64,000 nt of DNA from Tanypteryx hageni (taxonomy: Eukaryota; Arthropoda; Insecta; Odonata; Petaluridae): positions 4,881,501 through 4,945,500 of the forward strand of contig CM054115.1 in assembly GCA_028673005.1 (NCBI GenBank), given 5' to 3'. The notes under the pieces are model-generated. The model was not told the DNA's origin. It worked only from the letters and a program-made list of their open reading frames with translations, and did not search any database. Each line of letters begins with the position of its first letter. Position 1 is the stretch's first letter. The translations under genes were made by a program, and so were the position numbers. Below are positions 1 through 14,283 of the stretch, piece by piece.

Positions 1-2880
1 TGTTTCCTTTGCGTACCTTAGGCCCTCCCCCTTTTTCCTCATCCCCCTCTTTATTTTCGTATTTACGCTGCGTATTAGGAATCATTATAGAATTCTCTGT
101 CGATTGAAACCAATGTCGACTGTTTCCTTTGCGTACCTTAGGCCCTCCCCCTTTTTCCTCATCCCCCTCTTTATTTTCGTTTTTACGCTGCGTATTAGGA
201 ATCATTATAGAATTCTCTGTCGATTGATACCAATGTCGACTGTTTCCTTTGCGTACCTTAGGCCCTCCCCCTTTTTCCTCATCCCCCTCTTTATTTTCGT
301 TTTTACGCTGCGTATTAGGAATCATTATAGAATTCTCTGGCGATTGAAACCAATGTCGACTGTTTCCTTTGCGTACCTTAGGCCCTCCCCCTTTTTCCTC
401 ATCCCCCTCTTTATTTTCGTTTTTACGCTGCGTATTAGGAATCATTATAGAATTCTCTGGCGATTGAAACCAATGTCGACTGTTTCCTTTGCGTACCTTA
501 GGCCCTCCCCCTTTTTCCTCATCCCCCTCTTTATTTTCGTTTTTACGCTGCGTATTAGGAATCATTATAGAATTCTCTGTCGATTGATACCAATGTCGAC
601 TGTTTCCTTTGCGTACCTTAGGCCCTCCCCCTTTTTCCTCATCCCCCTCTTTATTTTCGTTTTTACGCTGCGTATTAGGAATCATTATAGAATTCCCTGG
701 CGATTGAAACCAATGTCGACTGTTTCCTTTGCGTACCTTAGGCCCTCCCCCTTTTTCCTCAACTCCCTCTTTATTTTCGTTTTTACGCTGCGTATTAGGA
801 ATCATTATAGAATTCTCTGTCGATTGATACCAATGTCGACTGTTTCCTTTGCGTACCTTAGGCCCTCCCCCTTTTTCCTCATCCCCCTCTTTATTTTCGT
901 TTTTACGCTGCGTATTAGGAATCATTATAGAATTCTCTGGCGATTGATACCAATGTCGACTGTTTCCTTTGCGTACCTTAGGCCCTCCCCCTTTTTCCTC
1001 ATCCCCCTCTTTATTTTCGTTTTTACGCTGCGTATTAGGAATCATTATAGAATTCTCTGGCGATTGAAACCAATGTCGACTGTTTCCTTTGCGTACCTTA
1101 GGCCCTCCCCCTTTTTCCTCATCCCCCTCTTTATTTTCGTTTTTACGCTGCGTATTAGGAATCATTATAGAATTCTCTGGCGATTGAAACCAATGTCGAC
1201 TGTTTCCTTTGCGTACCTTAGGCCCTCCCCCTTTTTCCTCATCCCCCCTCTTTATTTTCGTTTTTACGCTGCGTATTAGGAATCATTATAGAATTCTCTG
1301 GCGATTGATACCAATGTCGACTGTTTCCTTTGCGTACCTTAGGCCCTCCCCCTTTTTCCTCATCCCCCTCTTTATTTTCGTTTTTACGCTGCGTATTAGG
1401 AATCATTATAGAATTCTCTGGCGATTGAAACCAATGTCGACTGTTTCCTTTGCGTACCTTAGGCCCTCCCCCTTTTTCCTCATCCCCCTCTTTATTTTCG
1501 TTTCTACGCTGCGTATTAGGAATCATTATAGAATTCTCTGGCGATTGAAACCAATGTCGACTGTTTCCTTTGCGTACCTTAGGCCCTCCCCCTTTTTCCT
1601 CATCCCCCTCTTTATTTTCGTTTTTACGCTGCGTATTAGGAATCATTATAGAATTCTCTGTCGATTGATACCAATGTCGACTGTTTCCTTTGCGTACCTT
1701 AGGCCCTCCCCCTTTTTCCTCATCCCCCTCTTTATTTTCGTTTTTACGCTGCGTATTAGGAATCATTATAGAATTCTCTGGCGATTGAAACCAATGTCGA
1801 CTGTTTCCTTTGCGTACCTTAGGCCCTCCCCCTTTTTCCTCATCCCCCTCTTTATTTTCGTTTTTACGCTGCGTATTAGGAATCATTGTAGAATTCTCTG
1901 TCGATTGATACCAATGTCTACTGTTTCCTTTGCGTACCTTAGGCCCTCCCCCTTTTTCCTCATCCCCCTCTTTATTTTCGTTTTTACGCTGCGTATTAGG
2001 AATCATTATAGAATTCTCTGGCGATTGAAACCAATGTCGACTGTTTCCTTTGCGTACCTTAGGCCCTCCCCCTTTTTCCTCATCCCCCTCTTTATTTTCG
2101 TTTTTACGCTGCGTATTAGGATTCATTAGAGAATTCTCTGGCGATTGAAACCAATGTCGACTGTTTCCTTTGCGTACCTTAGGCCCTCCCCCTTTTTCCT
2201 CATCCCCCTCTTTATTTTCGTTTTTACGCTGCGTATTAGGAATCATTATAGAATTCTCTGTCGATTGATACCAATGTCGACTGTTTCCTTTGCGTACCTT
2301 AGGCCCTCCCCCTTTTTCCTCATCCCCCTCTTTATTTTCGTTTTTACGCTGCATATTAGGAATCATTATAGAATTCTCTGGCGATTGAAACCAATGTCGA
2401 CTGTTTCCTTTGCGTACCTTAGGCCCTCCCCCTTTTTCCTCATCCCCCTCTTTATTTTCGTTTTTACGCTGCGTATTAGGATTCATTAGAGAATTCTCTG
2501 GCGATTGAAACCAATGTCGACTGTTTCCTTTGCGTACCTTAGGCCCTCCCCCTTTTTCCTCATCCCCCTCTTTATTTTCGTTTTTACGCTGCGTATTAGG
2601 AATCATTATAGAATTCTCTGGCGATTGAAACCAATGTCGACTGTTTCCTTTGCGTACCTTAGGCCCTCCCCCTTTTTCCTCATCCCCCTCTTTATTTTCG
2701 TTTTTACGCTGCGTATTAGGAATCATTATAGAATTCTCTGGCGATTGAAACCAATGTCGACTGTTTCCTTTGCGTACCTTAGGCCCTCCCCCTTTTTCCT
2801 CATCCCCCTCTTTATTTTCGTTTTTACGCTGCGTATTAGGAATCATTATAGAATTCTCTGGCGATTGAAACCAATGTCGA

Positions 2881-5800
2881 CTGTTTCCTTTGCGTACCTT
2901 AGGCCCTCCCCCTTTTTCCTCATCCCCCTCTTTATTTTCGTTTTTACGCTGCGTATTAGGAATCATTATAGAATTCTCTGTCGATTGATACCAATGTTGA
3001 CTGTTTCCTTTGCGTACCTTAGGCCCTCCCCCTTTTTCCTCATCCCCCTCTTTATTTTCGTTTTTACGCTGCGTATTAGGAATCATTATAGAATTCTCTG
3101 GCGATTGAAACCAATGTCGACTGTTTCCTTTGCGTACCTTAGGCCCTCCCCCTTTTTCCTCATCCCCCTCTTTATTTTCGTTTTTACGCTGCGTATTAGG
3201 AATCATTATAGAATTCTCTGGCGATTGAAACCAATGTCGACTGTTTCCTTTGCGTACCTTAGGCCCTCCCCCTTTTTCCTCATCCCCCTCTTTATTTTTG
3301 TTTTTACGCTGCGTATTAGGAATCATTATAGAATTCTCTGTCGATTGATACCAATGTCGACTGTTTCCTTTGCGTACCTTAGGCCCTCCCCCTTTTTCCT
3401 CATCCCCCTCTTTATTTTCGTTTTTACGCTGCGTATTAGGAATCATTATAGAATTCTCTGGCGATTGATACCAATGTCGACTGTTTCCTTTGCGTACCTT
3501 AGGCCCTCCCCCTTTTTCCTCATCCCCCTCTTTATTTTCGTTTTTACGCTGCGTATTAGGAATCATTATAGAATTCTCTGGCGATTGAAACCAATGTCGA
3601 CTGTTTCCTTTGCGTACCTTAGGCCCTCCCCCTTTTTCCTCATCCCCCTCTTTATTTTCGTTTTTACGCTGCGTATTAGGAATCATTATAGAATTCTCTG
3701 GCGATTGAAACCAATGTCGACTGTTTCCTTTGCGTACCTTAGGCCCTCCCCCTTTTTCCTCATCCCCCTCTTTATTTTCGTTTTTACGCTGCGTATTAGG
3801 AATCATTATAGAATTCTCTGGCGATTGAAACCAATGTCGACTGTTTCCTTTGCGTACCTTAGGCCCTCCCCCTTTTTCCTCATCCCCCTCTTTATTTTCG
3901 TTTTTACGCTGCGTATTAGGAATCATTATAGAATTCTCTGGCGATTGAAACCAATGTCGACTGTTTCCTTTGCGTACCTTAGGCCCTCCCCCTTTTTCCT
4001 CATCCCCCTCTTTATTTTCGTTTTTACGCTTCGTATTAGGAATCATTATAGAATTCTCTGGCGATTGAAACCAATGTCGACTGTTTCTTTTGCGTACCTT
4101 AGGCCCTCCCCCTTTTTCCTCATCCCCCTCTTTATTTTCGTTTTTACGCTTCGTATTAGGAATCATTATAGAATTCTCTGGCGATTGAAACCAATGTCGA
4201 CTGTTTCCTTTGCGTACCTTAGGCCCTCCCCCTTTTTCCTCATCCCCCTCTTTATTTTCGTTTTTACGCTTCGTATTAGGAATCATTATAGAATTCTCTG
4301 GCGATTGAAACCAATGTCGACTGTTTCTTTTGCGTACCTTAGGCCCTCCCCCTTTTTCCTCATCCCCCTCTTTATTTTCGTTTTTACGCTGCGTATTAGG
4401 AATCATTATAGAATTCTCTGGCGATTGAAACCAATGTCGACTGTTTCCTTTGCGTACCTTAGGCCCTCCCCCTTTTTCCTCATCCCCCTCTTTATTTTTG
4501 TTTTTACGCTGCGTATTAGGAATCATTATAGAATTCTCTGGCGATTGAAACCAATGTCGACTGTTTCCTTTGCGTACCTTAGGCCCTCCCCCTTTTTCCT
4601 CATCCCCCTCTTTATTTTCGTTTTTACGCTGCGTATTAGGAATCATTATAGAATTCTCTGGCGATTGAAACCAATGTCGACTGTTTCCTTTGCGTACCTT
4701 AGGCCCTCCCCCTTTTTCCTCATCCCCCTCTTTATTTTCGTTTTTACGCTGCGTATTAGGAATCATTATAGAATTCTCTGGCGATTGAAACCAATGTCGA
4801 CTGTTTCCTTTGCGTACCTTAGGCCCTCCCCCTTTTTCCTCATCCCCCTCTTTATTTTCGTTTTTACGCTGCGTATTAGGAATCATTATAGAATTCTCTG
4901 GCGATTGAAACCAATGTCGACTGTTTCCTTTGCGTACCTTAGGCCCTCCCCCTTTTTCCTCATCCCCCTCTTTATTTTCGTTTTTACGCTGCGTATTAGG
5001 AATCATTATAGAATTCTCTGGCGATTGAAACCAATGTCGACTGTTTCCTTTGCGTACCTTAGGCCCTCCCCCTTTTTCCTCATCCCCCTCTTTATTTTCG
5101 TTTTTACGCTGCGTATTAGGATTCATTAGAGAATTCTCTGGCGATTGAAACCAATGTCGACTGTTTCCTTTGCGTACCTTAGGCCCTCCCCCTTTTTCCT
5201 CATCCCCCTCTTTATTTTCGTTTTTACGCTGCGTATTAGGAATCATTATAGAATTCTCTGTCGATTGATACCAATGTCGACTGTTTCCTTTGCGTACCTT
5301 AGGCCCTCCCCCTTTTTCCTCATCCCCCTCTTTATTTTCGTTTTTACGCTGCATATTAGGAATCATTATAGAATTCTCTGGCGATTGAAACCAATGTCGA
5401 CTGTTTCCTTTGCGTACCTTAGGCCCTCCCCCTTTTTCCTCATCCCCCTCTTTATTTTCGTTTTTACGCTGCGTATTAGGAATCATTATAGAATTCTCTG
5501 TCGATTGATACCAATGTTGACTGTTTCCTTTGCGTACCTTAGGCCCTCCCCCTTTTTCCTCATCCCCCTCTTTATTTTCGTTTTTACGCTGCGTATTAGG
5601 AATCATTATAGAATTCTCTGGCGATTGAAACCAATGTCGACTGTTTTCTTTTTCGTACCTTAGGCCCTCCCCCTTTTTCCTCATCCCCCTCTTTATTTTC
5701 GTTTTTACGCTGCGTATTAGGAATCATTATAGAATTCTCTGGCGATTGAAACCAATGTCGACTGTTTCCTTTGCGTACCTTAGGCCCTCCCCCTTTTTCC

Positions 5801-7080
5801 TCATCCCCCTCTTTATTTTTGTTTTTACGCTGCGTATTAGGAATCATTATAGAATTCTCTGTCGATTGATACCAATGTCGACTGTTTCCTTTGCGTACCT
5901 TAGGCCCTCCCCCTTTTTCCTCATCCCCCTCTTTATTTTCGTTTTTACGCTGCGTATTAGGAATCATTATAGAATTCTCTGGCGATTGATACCAATGTCG
6001 ACTGTTTCCTTTGCGTACCTTAGGCCCTCCCCCTTTTTCCTCATCCCCCTCTTTATTTTCGTTTTTACGCTGCGTATTAGGAATCATTATAGAATTCTCT
6101 GGCGATTGAAACCAATGTCGACTGTTTCCTTTGCGTACCTTAGGCCCTCCCCCTTTTTCCTCATCCCCCTCTTTATTTTCGTTTTTACGCTGCGTATTAG
6201 GAATCATTATAGAATTCTCTGGCGATTGAAACCAATGTCGACTGTTTCCTTTGCGTACCTTAGGCACTCCCCCTTTTTCCTCATCCCCCTCTTTATTTTC
6301 GTTTTTACGCTGCGTATTAGGAATCATTATAGAATTCTCTGGCGATTGAAACCAATGTCGACTGTTTCCTTTGCGTACCTTAGGCCCTCCCCCTTTTTCC
6401 TCATCCCCCTCTTTATTTTCGTTTTTACGCTGCGTATTAGGAATCATTATAGAATTCTCTGGCGATTGAAACCAATGTCGACTGTTTCCTTTGCGTACCT
6501 TAGGCCCTCCCCCTTTTTCCTCATCCCCCTCTTTATTTTCGTTTTTACGCTTCGTATTAGGAATAATTATAGAATTCTCTGGCGATTGAAACCAATGTCG
6601 ACTGTTTCTTTTGCGTACCTTAGGCCCTCCCCCTTTTTCCTCATCCCCCTCTTTATTTTCGTTTTTACGCTTCGTATTAGGAATCATTATAGAATTCTCT
6701 GGCGATTGAAACCAATGTCGACTGTTTCCTTTGCGTACCTTAGGCCCTCCCCCTTTTTCCTCATCCCCCTCTTTATTTTCGTTTTTAAGCTTCGTATTAG
6801 GAATCATTATAGAATTCTCTGGCGATTGAAACCAATGTCGACTGTTTCTTTTGCGTACCTTAGGCCCTCCCCCTTTTTCCTCATCCCCCTCTTTATTTTC
6901 GTTTTTACGCTGCGTATTAGGAATCATTATAGAATTCTCTGGCGATTGAAACCAATGTCGACTGTTTCCTTTGCGTACCTTAGGCCCTCCCCCTTTTTCC
7001 TCATCCCCCTCTTTATTTTCGTTTTTACGCTGCGTATTAGGAATCATTATAGAATTCTCTGGCGATTGAAACCAATGTCG
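2881..7080. repeat. Higher-order satellite block, copy 1
   Basis: This stretch carries private monomer variants that recur in the same order 47 monomers (about 5640 bp) downstream at 8521-12720. Examples are CCAATGTTGA at 2991 and 5511, paired TTCG/TTTCTT monomers from 4031 and 6551, GGATTCATTAGAG at 5120, GCATATTAGG at 5352, GGCACTCC near 6264, GGAATAATTAT near 6562 and AAGCTTCG near 6787. Inside it a 21-monomer (2520-bp) period is also visible, because the 2941, 3241 and 4031 markers recur at 5461, 5761 and 6551. Confidence 0.8.
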
Positions 7081-8520
7081 ACTGTTTCCTTTGCGTACCT
7101 TAGGCCCTCCCCCTTTTTCCTCATCCCCCTCTTTATTTTCGTTTTTACGCTGCGTATTAGGATTCATTAGAGAATTCTCTGGCGATTGAAACCAATGTCG
7201 ACTGTTTCCTTTGCGTACCTTAGGCCCTCCCCCTTTTTCCTCATCCCCCTCTTTATTTTCGTTTTTACGCTGCGTATTAGGAATCATTATAGAATTCTCT
7301 GTCGATTGATACCAATGTCGACTGTTTCCTTTGCGTACCTTAGGCCCTCCCCCTTTTTCCTCATCCCCCTCTTTATTTTCGTTTTTACGCTGCATATTAG
7401 GAATCATTATAGAATTCTCTGGCGATTGAAACCAATGTCGACTGTTTCCTTTGCGTACCTTAGGCCCTCCCCCTTTTTCCTCATCCCCCTCTTTATTTTC
7501 GTTTTTACGCTGCGTATTAGGAATCATTATAGAATTCTCTGTCGATTGATACCAATGTTGACTGTTTCCTTTGCGTACCTTAGGCCCTCCCCCTTTTTCC
7601 TCATCCCCCTCTTTATTTTCGTTTTTACGCTGCGTATTAGGAATCATTATAGAATTCTCTGGCGATTGAAACCAATGTCGACTGTTTCCTTTGCGTACCT
7701 TAGGCCCTCCCCCTTTTTCCTCATCCCCCTCTTTATTTTCGTTTTTACGCTGCGTATTAGGAATCATTATAGAATTCTCTGGCGATTGAAACCAATGTCG
7801 ACTGTTTCCTTTGCGTACCTTAGGCCCTCCCCCTTTTTCCTCATCCCCCTCTTTATTTTCGTTTTTACGCTGCGTATTAGGAATCATTATAGAATTCTCT
7901 GGCGATTGAAACCAATGTCGACTGTTTCCTTTGCGTACCTTAGGCCCTCCCCCTTTTTCCTCATCCCCCTCTTTATTTTCGTTTTTACGCTGCGTATTAG
8001 GAATCATTATAGAATTCTCTGGCGATTGAAACCAATGTCGACTGTTTCCTTTGCGTACCTTAGGCCCTCCCCCTTTTTCCTCATCCCCCTCTTTATTTTC
8101 GTTTTTACGCTGCGTATTAGGAATCATTATAGAATTCTCTGGCGATTGAAACCAATGTCGACTGTTTCCTTTGCGTACCTTAGGCCCTCCCCCTTTTTCC
8201 TCATCCCCCTCTTTATTTTCGTTTTTACGCTGCGTATTAGGATTCATTAGAGAATTCTCTGGCGATTGAAACCAATGTCGACTGTTTCCTTTGCGTACCT
8301 TAGGCCCTCCCCCTTTTTCCTCATCCCCCTCTTTATTTTCGTTTTTACGCTGCGTATTAGGAATCATTATAGAATTCTCTGTCGATTGATACCAATGTCG
8401 ACTGTTTCCTTTGCGTACCTTAGGCCCTCCCCCTTTTTCCTCATCCCCCTCTTTATTTTCGTTTTTACGCTGCATATTAGGAATCATTATAGAATTCTCT
8501 GGCGATTGAAACCAATGTCG

Positions 8521-11500
8521 ACTGTTTCCTTTGCGTACCTTAGGCCCTCCCCCTTTTTCCTCATCCCCCTCTTTATTTTCGTTTTTACGCTGCGTATTAG
8601 GAATCATTATAGAATTCTCTGTCGATTGATACCAATGTTGACTGTTTCCTTTGCGTACCTTAGGCCCTCCCCCTTTTTCCTCATCCCCCTCTTTATTTTC
8701 GTTTTTACGCTGCGTATTAGGAATCATTATAGAATTCTCTGGCGATTGAAACCAATGTCGACTGTTTCCTTTGCGTACCTTAGGCCCTCCCCCTTTTTCC
8801 TCATCCCCCTCTTTATTTTCGTTTTTACGCTGCGTATTAGGAATCATTATAGAATTCTCTGGCGATTGAAACCAATGTCGACTGTTTCCTTTGCGTACCT
8901 TAGGCCCTCCCCCTTTTTCCTCATCCCCCTCTTTATTTTTGTTTTTACGCTGCGTATTAGGAATCATTATAGAATTCTCTGTCGATTGATACCAATGTCG
9001 ACTGTTTCCTTTGCGTACCTTAGGCCCTCCCCCTTTTTCCTCATCCCCCTCTTTATTTTCGTTTTTACGCTGCGTATTAGGAATCATTATAGAATTCTCT
9101 GGCGATTGATACCAATGTCGACTGTTTCCTTTGCGTACCTTAGGCCCTCCCCCTTTTTCCTCATCCCCCTCTTTATTTTCGTTTTTACGCTGCGTATTAG
9201 GAATCATTATAGAATTCTCTGGCGATTGAAACCAATGTCGACTGTTTCCTTTGCGTACCTTAGGCCCTCCCCCTTTTTCCTCATCCCCCTCTTTATTTTC
9301 GTTTTTACGCTGCGTATTAGGAATCATTATAGAATTCTCTGGCGATTGAAACCAATGTCGACTGTTTCCTTTGCGTACCTTAGGCCCTCCCCCTTTTTCC
9401 TCATCCCCCTCTTTATTTTCGTTTTTACGCTGCGTATTAGGAATCATTATAGAATTCTCTGGCGATTGAAACCAATGTCGACTGTTTCCGTTGCGTACCT
9501 TAGGCCCTCCCCCTTTTTCCTCATCCCCCTCTTTATTTTCGTTTTTACGCTGCGTATTAGGAATCATTATAGAATTCTCTGGCGATTGAAACCAATGTCG
9601 ACTGTTTCCTTTGCGTACCTTAGGCCCTCCCCCTTTTTCCTCATCCCCCTCTTTATTTTCGTTTTTACGCTTCGTATTAGGAATCATTATAGAATTCTCT
9701 GGCGATTGAAACCAATGTCGACTGTTTCTTTTGCGTACCTTAGGCCCTCCCCCTTTTTCCTCATCCCCCTCTTTATTTTCGTTTTTACGCTTCGTATTAG
9801 GAATCATTATAGAATTCTCTGGCGATTGAAACCAATGTCGACTGTTTCCTTTGCGTACCTTAGGCCCTCCCCCTTTTTCCTCATCCCCCTCTTTATTTTC
9901 GTTTTTACGCTTCGTATTAGGAATCATTATAGAATTCTCTGGCGATTGAAACCAATGTCGACTGTTTCTTTTGCGTACCTTAGGCCCTCCCCCTTTTTCC
10001 TCATCCCCCTCTTTATTTTCGTTTTTACGCTGCGTATTAGGAATCATTATAGAATTCTCTGGCGATTGAAACCAATGTCGACTGTTTCCTTTGCGTACCT
10101 TAGGCCCTCCCCCTTTTTCCTCATCCCCCTCTTTATTTTTGTTTTTACGCTGCGTATTAGGAATCATTATAGAATTCTCTGGCGATTGAAACCAATGTCG
10201 ACTGTTTCCTTTGCGTACCTTAGGCCCTCCCCCTTTTTCCTCATCCCCCTCTTTATTTTCGTTTTTACGCTGCGTATTAGGAATCATTATAGAATTCTCT
10301 GGCGATTGAAACCAATGTCGACTGTTTCCTTTGCGTACCTTAGGCCCTCCCCCTTTTTCCTCATCCCCCTCTTTATTTTCGTTTTTACGCTGCGTATTAG
10401 GAATCATTATAGAATTCTCTGGCGATTGAAACCAATGTCGACTGTTTCCTTTGCGTACCTTAGGCCCTCCCCCTTTTTCCTCATCCCCCTCTTTATTTTC
10501 GTTTTTACGCTGCGTATTAGGAATCATTATAGAATTCTCTGGCGATTGAAACCAATGTCGACTGTTTCCTTTGCGTACCTTAGGCCCTCCCCCTTTTTCC
10601 TCATCCCCCTCTTTATTTTCGTTTTTACGCTGCGTATTAGGAATCATTATAGAATTCTCTGGCGATTGAAACCAATGTCGACTGTTTCCTTTGCGTACCT
10701 TAGGCCCTCCCCCTTTTTCCTCATCCCCCTCTTTATTTTCGTTTTTACGCTGCGTATTAGGATTCATTAGAGAATTCTCTGGCGATTGAAACCAATGTCG
10801 ACTGTTTCCTTTGCGTACCTTAGGCCCTCCCCCTTTTTCCTCATCCCCCTCTTTATTTTCGTTTTTACGCTGCGTATTAGGAATCATTATAGAATTCTCT
10901 GTCGATTGATACCAATGTCGACTGTTTCCTTTGCGTACCTTAGGCCCTCCCCCTTTTTCCTCATCCCCCTCTTTATTTTCGTTTTTACGCTGCATATTAG
11001 GAATCATTATAGAATTCTCTGGCGATTGAAACCAATGTCGACTGTTTCCTTTGCGTACCTTAGGCCCTCCCCCTTTTTCCTCATCCCCCTCTTTATTTTC
11101 GTTTTTACGCTGCGTATTAGGAATCATTATAGAATTCTCTGTCGATTGATACCAATGTTGACTGTTTCCTTTGCGTACCTTAGGCCCTCCCCCTTTTTCC
11201 TCATCCCCCTCTTTATTTTCGTTTTTACGCTGCGTATTAGGAATCATTATAGAATTCTCTGGCGATTGAAACCAATGTCGACTGTTTCCTTTGCGTACCT
11301 TAGGCCCTCCCCCTTTTTCCTCATCCCCCTCTTTATTTTCGTTTTTACGCTGCGTATTAGGAATCATTATAGAATTCTCTGGCGATTGAAACCAATGTCG
11401 ACTGTTTCCTTTGCGTACCTTAGGCCCTCCCCCTTTTTCCTCATCCCCCTCTTTATTTTTGTTTTTACGCTGCGTATTAGGAATCATTATAGAATTCTCT

Positions 11501-12720
11501 GTCGATTGATACCAATGTCGACTGTTTCCTTTGCGTACCTTAGGCCCTCCCCCTTTTTCCTCATCCCCCTCTTTATTTTCGTTTTTACGCTGCGTATTAG
11601 GAATCATTATAGAATTCTCTGGCGATTGATACCAATGTCGACTGTTTCCTTTGCGTACCTTAGGCCCTCCCCCTTTTTCCTCATCCCCCTCTTTATTTTC
11701 GTTTTTACGCTGCGTATTAGGAATCATTATAGAATTCTCTGGCGATTGAAACCAATGTCGACTGTTTCCTTTGCGTACCTTAGGCCCTCCCCCTTTTTCC
11801 TCATCCCCCTCTTTATTTTCGTTTTTACGCTGCGTATTAGGAATCATTATAGAATTCTCTGGCGATTGAAACCAATGTCGACTGTTTCCTTTGCGTACCT
11901 TAGGCACTCCCCCTTTTTCCTCATCCCCCTCTTTATTTTCGTTTTTACGCTGCGTATTAGGAATCATTATAGAATTCTCTGGCGATTGAAACCAATGTCG
12001 ACTGTTTCCTTTGCGTACCTTAGGCCCTCCCCCTTTTTCCTCATCCCCCTCTTTATTTTCGTTTTTACGCTGCGTATTAGGAATCATTATAGAATTCTCT
12101 GGCGATTGAAACCAATGTCGACTGTTTCCTTTGCGTACCTTAGGCCCTCCCCCTTTTTCCTCATCCCCCTCTTTATTTTCGTTTTTACGCTTCGTATTAG
12201 GAATAATTATAGAATTCTCTGGCGATTGAAACCAATGTCGACTGTTTCTTTTGCGTACCTTAGGCCCTCCCCCTTTTTCCTCATCCCCCTCTTTATTTTC
12301 GTTTTTACGCTTCGTATTAGGAATCATTATAGAATTCTCTGGCGATTGAAACCAATGTCGACTGTTTCCTTTGCGTACCTTAGGCCCTCCCCCTTTTTCC
12401 TCATCCCCCTCTTTATTTTCGTTTTTAAGCTTCGTATTAGGAATCATTATAGAATTCTCTGGCGATTGAAACCAATGTCGACTGTTTCTTTTGCGTACCT
12501 TAGGCCCTCCCCCTTTTTCCTCATCCCCCTCTTTATTTTCGTTTTTACGCTGCGTATTAGGAATCATTATAGAATTCTCTGGCGATTGAAACCAATGTCG
12601 ACTGTTTCCTTTGCGTACCTTAGGCCCTCCCCCTTTTTCCTCATCCCCCTCTTTATTTTCGTTTTTACGCTGCGTATTAGGAATCATTATAGAATTCTCT
12701 GGCGATTGAAACCAATGTCG
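8521..12720. repeat. Higher-order satellite block, copy 2
   Basis: Duplicate of 2881-7080 at an offset of 47 monomers. The markers are TGTTGA at 8631 and 11151, GATTCATTAG at 10760, GGCACTCC near 11904, AATAATTAT near 12203 and AAGCTTCG near 12427. The internal 2520-bp period is again present (8581 to 11101, 9671 to 12191). Differences such as TTTCCGTTGCG at 9487, and the single-base insertion near 5647 found only in copy 1, post-date the duplication. Confidence 0.8.
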
Positions 12721-14283
12721 ACTGTTTCCTTTGCGTACCTTAGGCCCTCCCCCTTTTTCCTCATCCCCCTCTTTATTTTCGTTTTTACGCTTCGTATTAG
12801 GAATCATTATAGAATTCTCTGGCGATTGAAACCAATGTCGACTGTTTCCTTTGCGTACCTTAGGCCCTCCCCCTTTTTCCTCATCCCCCTCTTTATTTTC
12901 GTTTTTACGCTTCGTATTAGGAATCATTATAGAATTCTCTGGCGATTGATACCAATGTCGACTGTTTCCTTTGCGTACCTTAGGCCCTCCCACTTTTTCC
13001 TCATCCCCCTCTTTATTTTCGTTTTTACGCTGCGTATTAGGAATCATTATAGAATTCTCTGGCGATTGAAACCAATGTCGACTGTTTCCTTTGCGTACCT
13101 TAGGCCCTCCCCCTTTTTCCTCATCCCCCTCTTTATTTTTGTTTTTACGCTGCGTATTAGGAATCATTATAGAATTCTCTGGCGATTGAAACCAATGTCG
13201 ACTGTTTCCTTTGCGTACCTTAGGCCCTCCCCCTTTTTCCTCATCCCCCTCTTTATTTTCGTTTTTACGCTGCGTATTAGGAATCATTATAGAATTCTCT
13301 GTCGATTGATACCAATGTCGACTGTTTCCTTTGCGTACCTTAGGCCCTCCCCCTTTTTCCTCATCCCCCTCTTTATTTTCGTTTTTACGCTGCGTATTAG
13401 GAATCATTATAGAATTCTCTGGCGATTGAAACCAATGTCGACTGTTTCCTTTGCGTACCTTAGGCCCTCCCCCTTTTTCCTCATCCCCCTCTTTATTTTC
13501 GTTTTTACGCTGCGTATTAGGAATCATTATAGAATTCTCTGGCGATTGAAACCAATGTCGACTGTTTCCTTTGCGTACCTTAGGCCCTCCCCCTTTTTCC
13601 TCATCCCCCTCTTTATTTTTGTTTTTACGCTGCGTATTAGGAATCATTATAGAATTCTCTGGCGATTGAAACCAATGTCGACTGTTTCCTTTGCGTACCT
13701 TAGGCCCTCCCCCTTTTTCCTCATCCCCCTCTTTATTTTCGTTTTTACGCTGCGTATTAGGAATCATTATAGAATTCTCTGTCGATTGATACCAATGTCG
13801 ACTGTTTCCTTTGCGTACCTTAGGCCCTCCCCCTTTTTCCTCATCCCCCTCTTTATTTTCGTTTTTACGCTGCGTATTAGGAATCATTATAGAATTCTCT
13901 GGCGATTGAAACCAATGTCGACTGTTTCCTTTGCGTACCTTAGGCCCTCCCCCTTTTTCCTCATCCCCCTCTTTATTTTCGTTTTTACGCTGCGTATTAG
14001 GAATCATTATAGAATTCTCTGGCGATTGAAACCAATGTCGACTGTTTCCTTTGCGTACCTTAGGCCCTCCCCCTTTTTCCTCATCCCCCCTCTTTATTTT
14101 CGTTTTTACGCTGCGTATTAGGAATCATTATAGAATTCTCTGGCGATTGATACCAATGTCGACTGTTTCCTTTGCGTACCTTAGGCCCTCCCCCTTTTTC
14201 CTCATCCCCCTCTTTATTTTCGTTTTTACGCTGCGTATTAGGAATCATTATAGAATTCTCTGTCGATTGATACCAATGTCGAC

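Larger units (their letters stand above)
1239..14007 (-). other. Stop-free frame through the satellite, probably not a gene
   Basis: Because 120 is a multiple of three, one minus-strand frame stays open across the array (1239-5684 and 5596-14007, separated by the frameshift near 5647). It would encode a lysine-, glutamate- and glycine-rich 40-residue repeat. The plus strand also has an open frame, closed only by monomers of the GATTCATTAG type. One open frame in a 40-codon random unit is expected fairly often, and homogenisation copies that state to every monomer. I see no promoter, signal peptide or splice evidence, so I do not call a protein. Confidence 0.6.
1..14283. repeat. 120-bp tandem satellite, homogeneous core
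   Basis: About 119 head-to-tail copies of a 120-bp monomer, with no spacers, running off the left edge. Each monomer has a pyrimidine-rich half (GGCCCTCCCCCTTTTTCCTC) and an AT-rich half containing an EcoRI site (GAATTC), and most have a SalI site (GTCGAC). Copies differ at only a few positions. The commonest variants are CTCTGG/CTCTGT, GATTGAAACC/GATTGATACC and GCTGCG/GCTTCG. Only three single-base length changes interrupt the register (near 1246, 5647 and 14090). Such homogeneity is typical of satellite DNA under unequal exchange. A centromeric or heterochromatic location is an inference. Confidence 0.97.
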
